A stretch of DNA of 64,000 bases from the NCBI GenBank assembly GCA_028753945.1, contig JAPNXP010000012.1, positions 186,001 to 250,000 on the forward strand, written 5' to 3'. Position 1 is the first letter of the stretch; every line of letters begins with the position of its first letter. The position numbers were made by a program, and so were the translations under genes. Shown here piece after piece: positions 17,631 through 26,953 of this stretch. Below the pieces are notes generated by a model. It saw only the letters and a list, made by a program, of their open reading frames with translations, ran no database searches and had not been told where the DNA came from. The stretch is from Hexactinellida sp. DTS-2022. Lineage: Eukaryota; Porifera; Hexactinellida.

Positions 17631-20600
17631 CTACTTGAACCTGTCTAAGACCGAATAGTTCCCCTCTAGAATCTGTCTCTTCTTAGCAATCGCATTTCTC
17701 CTGGCTTCTTTCTGTTTCTGGAAAGACAGCGCTTGCTTTTTAGCTCTCTTCTCCATTGTGTTCATCTGTTTGATAGCACCAGATTTCCCTCGCTTGCGGA
17801 AATCATCCCTCTTCGCGGTTTTACTCGCCTCTTCTTCCTTCTGTTTCAGCGCAGTCAGCTCCTCTCCAGTCATGTCCGCCAGACTCTTGATGCTGTCAGC
17901 GCTCAGAGAGATCAGCTCCGGCTGTATCTTTTCCAGCAGCATTTTCACCTCGTGTTCCTGTCGCTGCGGCTTAGTCTGGTAGGGATTAGCCTCCAGAGAG
18001 TCGATGTTGGGCTCAGCTGACCCCGGAATAAGAATGCTAGACAGCCCCGCGCCATGTCCGATCCCTAGAACGTCCTCGTAGGGACAGAACCCGACGGAGG
18101 CTATTGCGTCATCGCAGTAATGCTTCAGAAATGGCGTGCAAGTCTCTTTAGAGAATGGCTCGTGATATGTCGTTACCTAGAGATCCAAGATGTAAACAGT
18201 TCTAACAATTGATACGAGAAAGCTATGCTCACCCTCCTGCCAGATCCCAGCGCCAGGATATTCCTCTGACTCAAACACATCGTAGTAGCCGGGGCGTAGT
18301 TCTTTATCTCCCCTAAGCATTTGTAGGTTCTCACGTCCCAAATTCGTACCTTAGAATCAACGCCCCCTGTCACCATGTAATCTCCGTTGGTGTCTATAAC
18401 CATGGACTTGACAGGGCCTCGATGGCACAGCATTTTAACCAATGGCTCGGGGGTCTTAGGGCTCCAGAGAGTTACAGTTCCGTTAGAGTGCCCCACGTGG
18501 ACAATTCCGTTGTTTGGGTTGTGCGTGAGGCAGTGAGTGCGGCCTAGCCGCGTACAGAAGTTGGCTACAGGGTCTCCCGTGGAGGTATCTGTGTACTGTA
18601 GGAATCCCTTCTTGTTGACAGAGACTAGCAGGAAGTGGTAGGGTAGGAAGTCTAGCGCGCACACATCGTGGTGTGTCCTTAGACAGTGCAGCTCTATGCC
18701 TTGCTTGTCGTAGATGTACAGGTATCTAAAGGATAGCGTTCTAACTCCCGTCCTTATACGTATATAGCCGTATAGTCGTATAGCCTACAGGTGTGATACA
18801 TGCTGTGTCTGAGATTCGCACTCGCGGGGGGCCGGGGCAGGCTCGTGGGCTCGCTAAGAGCTCCCTACCGCGCCGTAAGTACAGCCCCGCCGCTTCTCTC
18901 TGCGCAGAGAAACAAACACGTGCACAGCGAGGTGGTGGAGGGCGGGGTGCTGGTGGTGCGGATGGACACACAGGGGAGCAAGGTGAACACGCTCTCCCCA
19001 GAGTTCAGTGGGGAACTCGTGGCGGTTATGGAGGAGGGGCTGAGACGGGATGACGTCACCTCCGCGGTTCTTATCAGCTCGAAGCCAGGCACCTTCATAG
19101 CAGGAGCAGACATAGCCTGGCTGGACCAAGCGGGCAGCCATGAGGAAATGAAAGAGATTTCGCAGGGTGGGCAGATTATGATTCAATCGATGGAGAGCAG
19201 TCCGAAGCCAGTGGTAGCCGCCATTAGCGGCTCCTGTCTGGGGGGCGGGCTGGAGGTGGCTCTGGGCTGCCACTATAGAGTCGCTATGAACGAGTCCAAG
19301 ACCAAGCTGGGGCTCCCGGAAGTGATGCTGGGACTGCTACCGGGGGCGGGGGGCACACAGCGACTGCCCAGACTGATCGGACTGCAGGAGGCGCTCCCAC
19401 TGCTCCTGACTGGGAAACAGGTAAGGCACGCGCATACACACATACAGTTCGTATCCTATTTGTGTGTTTATAGCTGAGAGCGGATAAAGCTAAGCGAATC
19501 GGTCTTGTAGACCTCTTGGTACAGCCCATAGGAGCCGGCGTGACGGACGCGACTCAGAACAACATCGCGTATCTGGAGAAAGTGGCGATAGAGACTGCTA
19601 AGAACCTAGCCTCTGGGAAGCAGAAGCTCCCGGAGAGAACGAAGCCATGGACCAACCTGAAAGGAATTATGTTCAACGCAATCACCCACACCAAGTACGG
19701 TAGAAACTTTGCGCTAGAGCAAGGCAGGAAGATGGTGATGAAGCAGACACAGGGGGTGTACCCCGCCCCCCTTAAGATCCTGGAGGTGACGCGAGTGGGG
19801 CTCGAGAAGGGAGGCGTGGAGGGATACGACGCAGAGGCAGACGGGTTCGCGACCCTAGGCATGACGTCACACTCCAAGGCTCTCAAAAGCATATTCTTCG
19901 CTCAAACCGAGAGTAAAAAGAACCGTTTCGGAAATCCGAAGAAACCTGCGAAAAATATCGCGGTTTTAGGCGCTGGTTTAATGGGGGCAGGTATTGCCCA
20001 GGTCAGTATTGACAAAGGAATGAATGTTATCCTGAAGGACACCAACACCCAAGGGATAACCCGCGGCTATCAACAGATCTATAAGGGGATGGACCAGCGA
20101 GCCAAGAGGCGGTCAATATCTACCTTCCAGAGGGACCGGATCATGTCCAACCTAACCACACAGACAGACTACGCACAGTTCAATGGAATGGACATGATAA
20201 TAGAAGCCGTGTTTGAAGATATAAATCTCAAACACGCTGTGCTCAAGGAGTGCGAAGCCAACTCATCAGCTGACTGCATATTCGCCAGCAACACCTCGGC
20301 TCTGCCTATCACCGAGATAGCGGCAGTCAGCAGCCGACCGCAGAACGTAGTTGGAATGCATTACTTCAGTCCTGTCGACAAAATGCCACTCCTGGAAATA
20401 ATAACCACCAAGAAGACTTCGAAGGAGGCTGCCTCTATGGCAGTGGACGTTGGGCTGAGACAGGGCAAGACAGTCATCGTGGTGGGGGACGGGCCGGGGT
20501 TCTACACCACGCGGATTCTGGCACCTATGCTGGCCGAGTGTCTCAGCTTGTTCCAAGAGGGACTCAAGCCGCAAGAGCTCGACAGCTACACCAAGTCGTT

Positions 20601-23209
20601 CGGCTGGCCTGTCGGCATGGCGACGCTGGCAGACGAGGTTGGTCTGGACGTGGCGTACCACGTGTCTAAGGACATGCTGGAGAGATTCGGGCCCCGGATC
20701 GGAGGGGCAGACGTGGGGCTGCTGGAGGCACTGGTTAAGGCAGGGTACCTGGGCAGGAAGTCTGGCAAGGGGGTGTACGTGTACTCTGATAAGGAGAAGG
20801 ATAAGAAGATCAACGAAGGGGCCGAGGCAATTCTGAAGCAGTTCAGCAGGGAGACGAAAGGCAGCATTGATAAGGAGGAGGTGCAGTGGCGAGTGGCAGC
20901 CAGGTTCATTAACGAGGCCATCTTCACGCTGCAAGAGGAGATACTCAGATCCCCCACCGACGGAGACCTGGGGGCTATTTTCGGTCTCGGGTTTCCTCCC
21001 TTCCACGGGGGCCCTTTCAGATTCATAGACACATTCGGGGCAGGTAAGTTTCTAAACAAAATGCTGGCATTCAGGGAGACCTACGGGGGGCAATTCGAAC
21101 CAGCCCCAATGCTAGTGGACATGGCAAAGGAGAATAAGAAATTCCATCCTAAATGATGTGAGTACATACTGTAGTATACTGTACTGCGAGTGATATTATT
21201 GTTAGGTCAATTCTATAGGTTAGAGCAGTGCGGGTATGTGTATCTCGATTCGATACGATTCCTAATTAATTATATGTTAATGTTCTATCAATTACAATTT
21301 CTCACTACAATTTGACACTACATGACTTCTTATAATTTCAGTCAGTTTTCAAGCTATTCTAGGCTATAATTACAAATTATTTGGACGTAATAAGAAGTAT
21401 ACTTATAAGTTATAAGTCAGGTAAAACACTGAATTCTTCCAATAAAGTAGTGTCTATATTTATCTCTTTTCTGAGATAAGCTCCTAGTTACATGCCATAT
21501 ATTTTAATTAGTAATTACAATTCAAAACTAGAAGAAAATCGTCCACTAATCTAACCAATTGCTTCATATAACAAACACACGTAGTACTTAGTATCCAGAA
21601 TTAACAGTTTTCTTTCCACTAAACTTATTAGAGATCTAATTAGCTCTAATTAGTTTACAGGAATGTCTCTTAGAAGGATTATCCTCACGCAAACTAGGAA
21701 TAAATCTAGTTTTAGAGAAAAGCTATCCTGTGAAGGAGGAAAGAAATTTGTGGTTACTCCCAATCGCTACCATCTCTACATGTCCTATGCCTGTCCCTTC
21801 GCTCATAGAGTTTTGCTTGTCAGAGCTCTTAAAGGGCTAAATAATGTCATTTCAGCTTCCGCTCTTTGGGTGGATAAGGACAACAGATATATATTCTCAG
21901 ATAACCTTACCGAAGGGTCTCCTGACAAACTGAATTCCATGAAGACACTGATGGGGGTATATAAACTGTCGGACAGCAAGTACAAGGGAAACGCGACTGT
22001 GCCAGTGTTGTTCGATATAAATTCAAACCGAATTATTAACAACGAAAGTGAAGAAATAATGCGGATCCTAGACTCAACATTCAATGAATATGCAGATTAT
22101 CCAAATCGCGAATTCTATCCGCGAAACCTTAAAAGCGCGATAGACGCTGTGAATGAGTGGGTGAACAGAAATATAAACATTGGCGTGTACATGGTGGGGG
22201 CTGCTAGCAAACAGACTACTTATGAGAAAACCACAAAGCGAGTATTCGAGGCGCTGGATAAAGCAGAAGAGATCCTGTCTCGACAGCGCTACATTTGTGG
22301 CGAAGCGCTGACAGAGGCTGATCTACGGCTGTTTCCCAGCCTCGTACGGTTCGACGCTATCTACTACACACTGTTCCACTGTAATATGAAACAGTTGCGA
22401 GATTACGAACACTTATCTGGATACATGAGAGAGATATACCAGTTACCAGGGGTCGAGAGTACTGTTAATATGGAGCATTTAAAGGATATTTATTGGAAGT
22501 ACCGGAAAGATAATAATCCGAGGGGAATTGTCCCGATTGGACCTAATATTGATCTACACTCTCCTCATGGGAGAGGGCATCTGAAAGGAAAACCATTCGA
22601 TAGTTTAGATTAATACAAAGTTATTATAAGTTATAATTATTAATTAATTAACCGACAGTAGCTCACTTACTTTTTCTGCGCCACTGCAAACATAGTCTCA
22701 TTGTGCAAGTACTGCACAGCTCGTACGGTCTCTCTCAGTTGGAACTCGCAAGTCAGCTTCTTCGACATCCAATCAACCGAGGCTATGTGTCCCCTGCCGC
22801 CCCCCAGTAGGAGGTAGCGACCTGAGCGCGAGTAGTTAATGAAGTAGGGCCCGAGTTTAGGTAGTTTCAGTTCGAATCTTTTGCTAGCACTGGCGAGATC
22901 AGATTGCTTCAGGATATCTTCCTGCGTGAGTCGTAGAGTTGTGGACTTTCCCACTCGCGCTGTGTCTTCGCTCTCTTTCGATTGCAAACGAACATACCCC
23001 GGCTCCTCTGGCAGATGCGACTGGTACCTGTCTACCTCCTTGTCGGGCTGCTTGGGGCTCTTGTGTATTCTCCTCGTTGGTCTACCTGTTCTGTGTTGTG
23101 TCTTTATGTTAATTGATTTGTCCGCGTTAAAGTAACGGTTTCCTGTTATTTTGTGATTTTTACTCTTTGGTGCCATCGTTTTAAACGCGTTTTTGTTTTT
23201 AGCAGACAT
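17631..23209 (-). CDS. WDR46: WD repeat protein 46 (UTP7), split by a 3.9-kb intron holding two genes
   Basis: Minus-strand exons are 23209-22671, 18725-18233 and 18176-17631, giving 525 aa (human is about 610). Intron 1 (22670-18726, 3,945 bp) starts with the strong donor GTAAGTGAG and ends CCTTTAG. Intron 2 is 56 bp. The phase-2 join reads AVAQKK then [14 protein letters not shown], exactly collinear with WDR46 (human AVAQNR then WLHIYDNQGIELHC), so the two blocks are one gene. Exon 1 carries a basic N-terminus and the first WD blades ([26 protein letters not shown]). Exon 2 carries [24 protein letters not shown] and VRIWDVR. Exon 3 carries [31 protein letters not shown] and a basic coiled tail ending SVLDRF. 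The protein belongs to the nucleolar SSU processome. HADHA and a xi-class GST lie wholly inside intron 1 on the other strand. Confidence 0.9.
18800..21156 (+). CDS. HADHA: Mitochondrial trifunctional protein alpha subunit
   Basis: Exons 18800-19420 and 19474-21156 are joined through a 53-bp GT-AG phase-0 intron, giving 767 aa (human is 763). Residues 1 to about 38 are Arg/Ala/Leu-rich without acids, a mitochondrial presequence. The enoyl-CoA hydratase domain follows, with the oxyanion-hole segments TFIAGADI and [15 protein letters not shown], then [22 protein letters not shown]. The NAD-binding hydroxyacyl-CoA dehydrogenase domain has a dinucleotide motif [13 protein letters not shown] (about 361-373), [10 protein letters not shown] and the catalytic-His segment [16 protein letters not shown]. 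The C-terminal domain contains [15 protein letters not shown]. With HADHB it performs three steps of long-chain fatty-acid beta-oxidation at the inner membrane. The whole gene lies inside WDR46 intron 1. Its start codon is 75 bp from the WDR46 exon. Confidence 0.96.
21157..21662. other. Spacer between HADHA and the xi-class GST, inside WDR46 intron 1
   Basis: AT-rich 506 bp holding the HADHA 3' UTR and GST upstream sequence. TTAGTTTACAG ends three bases before the GST ATG and looks like a 3' splice acceptor, so a 5' UTR intron is possible. I see no other feature. Confidence 0.45.
21663..22613 (+). CDS. Xi-class glutathione transferase (glutathionyl-hydroquinone reductase type)
   Basis: Single exon of 316 aa. 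The N-terminal thioredoxin-like domain carries [11 protein letters not shown] (about residues 39-49). The cysteine at about 44 fits the nucleophile of the xi/omega-like CPWAHR motif of the YqjG/ECM4 family. [32 protein letters not shown] and [12 protein letters not shown] follow, the latter as the glutathione-contacting segment. The helical domain has [55 protein letters not shown] and a C-terminal [11 protein letters not shown] tail, all diagnostic for this class. These enzymes remove glutathione from glutathionyl-hydroquinones. They are well known from bacteria, fungi and plants and sparse in animals, so transfer or differential loss are both possible. The gene sits inside WDR46 intron 1 beside HADHA, ending 57 bp before the WDR46 donor. 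Confidence 0.9.
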   Translation: MSLRRIILTQTRNKSSFREKLSCEGGKKFVVTPNRYHLYMSYACPFAHRVLLVRALKGLNNVISASALWVDKDNRYIFSDNLTEGSPDKLNSMKTLMGVYKLSDSKYKGNATVPVLFDINSNRIINNESEEIMRILDSTFNEYADYPNREFYPRNLKSAIDAVNEWVNRNINIGVYMVGAASKQTTYEKTTKRVFEALDKAEEILSRQRYICGEALTEADLRLFPSLVRFDAIYYTLFHCNMKQLRDYEHLSGYMREIYQLPGVESTVNMEHLKDIYWKYRKDNNPRGIVPIGPNIDLHSPHGRGHLKGKPFDSLD

Positions 23210-24086
23210 GCTGACAGGAGTATTGCTATTTCCTTAGAAATATTACAGACAAACTGATTAGCACGAATCATTCGAGCTAAAGTTAAGTAATATTATATCT
23301 AGTTTTTGATAAATTTACAAGAATATTATATCATGACTTGCTTCTGTTAAAGCATTGCGAGTAATTGTGTTGTCAAAAGTTCCAATCTTTCCTTAAAACT
23401 TACGTAATACTGTAATCAGTTCTTTGTCACAAACTTATATCGGGAAATTAAATATATCAATAGGAAGCATACCCTAAAAGGGCTTGTAAACTTATCTAAT
23501 AAAGTTGTTACGATTACTTTGTTTTCCTGGTGGCAATATTAGACACAAGTAGAAATAATATATTTCTAATAAGAACGAAGTTCGCCGGAATTAAAATCCT
23601 CTAAAATCCGACAGTAATGTTTTAGATATGTTTGCCCTAATTAGTTAATTATTTTACCAATAAAGAACCAGAAAAGTTGGTGTATGTACTTGTATCAAAA
23701 TATGGAAATTTAATTGAAATATTTCGCGGAATGATTCAAGTAGGAATTGAAGAACCTTATTTGGCACGAAGATATCTGCCATGCAAACATAGATCCAAAT
23801 TCTATGCCTGAAAGCATTGTGAAAGTTCATTCTAAAAAGAACTGGAAGTACAACAAAAAAATTGTGCCAAACACCTTGTTTACAAACAAATACTTTATTT
23901 GTGTACAAATTTGATATTTATAAGGAATCTAGTATAGTGGAACCGAATGAGTATAAGGCTTTAATACATAAATAATTACGTACACAATGCAATTAAATAA
24001 AATATTAAATCTTCACATAAAATACAAATAATATAAATCAATTAATACCCTTGAGCTCGGTGATAGAAAGTTAAAAACACAAACAC
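23210..24086. other. Spacer between WDR46 and MTMR2
   Basis: AT-rich 877 bp, probably the WDR46 promoter and MTMR2 3' UTR. Open frames exist on both strands (an 84-codon one at 23654-23908 minus), but they are AT-rich, overlap each other and show no domain, so I call no gene. Confidence 0.45.
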
Positions 24087-26535
24087 TCAGACTTCTTCCA
24101 GAGCTTTCCTCTTCTTCAGTTCATCTTCCAACTGAGAGCATTTCTTCTTCAAAACTTTAATTATTTCCTCTAACTCTTTACACCTCTCCACCTCTGCCTC
24201 TTGTGGCTTCATGCGAGGGTTCCACTGAATATAATAGTTTGTCCAGAGCTCGAGTTTTCTGATGCTAGCCACTGGGTATAGCACTCTTTGTGCCAGCTGT
24301 GGTTGGTATAGCACATTAGTGTATACGTTCTTCTGGCAGTTGATATAGGTCCATAGAGACTCAGTGAAGTTAACCACTGGGGAGAGCGTGCGCTCTCTCT
24401 CAGAGTTATACAGGAAAGTACCGTACAAACAGCTGTATAGGTGCTGGAGAATTGTTAATAGAAACTTCTCGTTGAACTCAAAGTCGAACGGGAATTGCAT
24501 GATTATCTAAAGGATTGCATTATAAATCAGCTGATCAGCTCTACATAGGAACTGTTGTTAAGAGACTACCTGCCAGACACAGTCTATGAACTGCAGGAAG
24601 ACAGGAGACCTCTGTTCGTCCTGGTGGTTCTTTCTCCCGTGTCCGATTCTGTCGATAAACTTGTGTCCAAAGCTGAGCCACTCCTTCTGTATCAGGACCT
24701 CGAACCCCTCCAGTGTCCTATAGTACGGATCCAGCTGGAGCTGTGCCAGAGATGTCAGCTGAGCCGTGCGGTCCCACCCGTCCGAGCAGTGCACCAACAC
24801 AGTAGCATCGAATCTATACGCATTATCAACACAGCACTGCGTTAGTATAACACACTGCTAACCTGTCAATGGCCTGCACAACCTTGTTAGTAGACTCTAG
24901 TATTAAGCGGATGTATTCCAGCCAGCGCGTCTCCTCCAGCTTAGTGTACCAGTTGGGATTATCCACTCCGTTGAAGCACAGGTCGAACAGCTTACGCTGG
25001 CTCTCACGCATCACGTGTATGTTGGGTATGTCTAGGAATCTGTACTGCATGTTCTGGTAGTTGTCGTCCTGTTCGTATCCGCCGCCTAACATCGCGTTAG
25101 CCTGCGCGTTAACCTTGGGTCTGGCGTCGAACACGTATATCATGTGTCTCTGAGGGTTGGTCTGCATTATGCTCTGCAGGTACTGCTCGTCGTCTCGGTT
25201 CCTTCTGTTCAGTCGCCCCGGCTATAGAGTACAAACAGCAATAATAGTGTGTCTAACAGCTTATAAGTTGTAGACTCACCAAGGGCTGGCTGCACCTGCA
25301 GAGACAAGCCCCGTTGCTCTTTATCCAGGAGAGGACAGGGATGCGACTCCGGCTGCGGAAGGCGGCTATCAGCCTCAGATCCTCGTCACTCACGCTAGCG
25401 GGCACCACCAGCGTCTTGGAGTACGTCTCGCAGAGTTGGTATTTGTTGTTCGCCTATTCAGTTACAGTTATAATATTACGAATTCGTTATACAGCACTCA
25501 TGACTCACTTCTGTGAACCGCCACCGCCCGCTCTCCACGTTGAGTCTCTCGTAGTCCTTGCGGATGTCCTCCAGGTCCCATCCGCTCTCGTAGAACCCCG
25601 GGTAGGTGGGTTTGTATCTGAACGCGAAGAACTGCCCACCGGGGGTGTTCAGCACGAAGGCCAGTCTACAAATCGTGTCTGCGATGTCGTTGCGACTGTA
25701 CTTATCGGTGAGCTTAATCGCGAGGCTCACATTTCTGAAGTCCTTGCAGAGAATATCCAGACCGTAGGCGTTCTCCCCTCGAGACCGCTTGCCCCCTACC
25801 TTCTCCACGTGGCTCACACACCCAAGCGGAATCTACACACATCCCGTTTATCAAATAGACTACAAACTACAGGTATTGCAAGGTACCTGTATGGTAGTGG
25901 CCTGCTCTCCCTCACTCCCCTTGAAGTACACCTTGTAGTCCGTTATGTAGAGGTAGCCAGTAACCGGATTCCCGAACGGGTCCAGGTACACGACAGAGAG
26001 GTCCTCTGTACAGAAGTGCAGCTTCTCTCCCTCTCGCATAGGAATGTTGGAGGGCAACGCGTTCCCTTCTACAGTTGAACGTTTGTGTCTAGCAATTGGG
26101 GAGGGCAACATTCGTTTCTCGTTCAGGCTGAGTGGAGACTTGTCAGGTATAGCTCGTGACGTGGGCATGGAGAGCTGTAAATAAATTCATAATAACTTTA
26201 ATAAGTAACATAAATGCAGCTTAATTAACTCAATTAACCTCATTAGTAGTCTCTTTGTCCGTGTCTGAAGAAATATCAAAATCGTCACTAGTGCACGACA
26301 GGAGAGGACGATTGGAATTCACCAGCACCGCATCGTCAGATACCTTCATCTGAGGCACATTGCTCTTCGGATTATCGTTTCTCGGATTATTAATTCTATC
26401 TCCATTCGTGAACTCAAACACGTCTTCTAAGCTAAGTGAGCGTTGTTTGAAAGTCTTTTTGTGGTCGATATCTAGATAAGTTCTTCCAGACATCTTGCTG
26501 TCTTTAATTATAAATGTTTGAAGTATTTTAATCAT
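24087..26535 (-). CDS. MTMR2: Myotubularin-family phosphoinositide 3-phosphatase (MTM1/MTMR1/MTMR2 type)
   Basis: Minus-strand exons are 26535-26239, 26174-25887, 25832-25509, 25453-25280, 25221-24863, 24813-24570 and 24506-24087. The six GT-AG introns are 49-64 bp and the product is 701 aa (or 687 from an in-frame ATG 14 codons in). The PH-GRAM domain comprises [32 protein letters not shown] and [14 protein letters not shown]. The phosphatase has [30 protein letters not shown] and NIHVMRES. The active-site loop [18 protein letters not shown] carries the CX5R cysteine and arginine, so the enzyme is predicted active. [30 protein letters not shown] and a C-terminal coiled coil ending [13 protein letters not shown] follow. 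Every intron interrupts the family alignment without insertion. The enzyme dephosphorylates PI3P and PI(3,5)P2 on endosomes. Confidence 0.94.
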
Positions 26536-26953
26536 AGTAAGTATTGCACTGAATAAAATTATACAACTGACACATGTATTTATACCAGCAACATACTGTG
26601 TCAGTTGAAAGTGGCGTAATCGATTTGTTACAGACTAAAGTACACTGTTTAATTACTGGTATGATGTAGCCAACTACCGACTAACTAATATGATTAAACG
26701 CCCGCACCACCTTCCATGACCCAACATTGGTGTGTGGGTTTAATTGGCGAAACCAATGTTTATATACGATTTGGTTTTTCTCATCAAATCTACATGAGAA
26801 TACATTGGTGTAAATAACACGGACAATAAATAATCCTAAAATAGGTTTTAGCATTTACTATACTACGTAGCATAACATCAATACCCTCCCAGAGTTATTA
26901 ATAAACTACGAATTATTCACATCTTACACACACACTAACGATTTGCATTATAG
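26536..26953. other. Spacer between MTMR2 and EXOC4
   Basis: AT-rich 418 bp. A short inverted repeat is present: AACATTGGT at 26723-26731 and ACCAATGTT at 26752-26760, loop 20 nt, with a further CATTGGTG copy at about 26803. No gene is seen. Confidence 0.4.

Noticed and set aside
17631-18725. The two WDR46 blocks treated as two separate genes
   Set aside because: Phase, splice consensus and collinearity with WDR46 across the join fit one gene. Neither half alone has the full propeller.
23654-23908. 84-codon minus-strand frame between WDR46 and MTMR2
   Set aside because: AT-rich, overlapped by an open frame on the other strand, with no domain or splice support.
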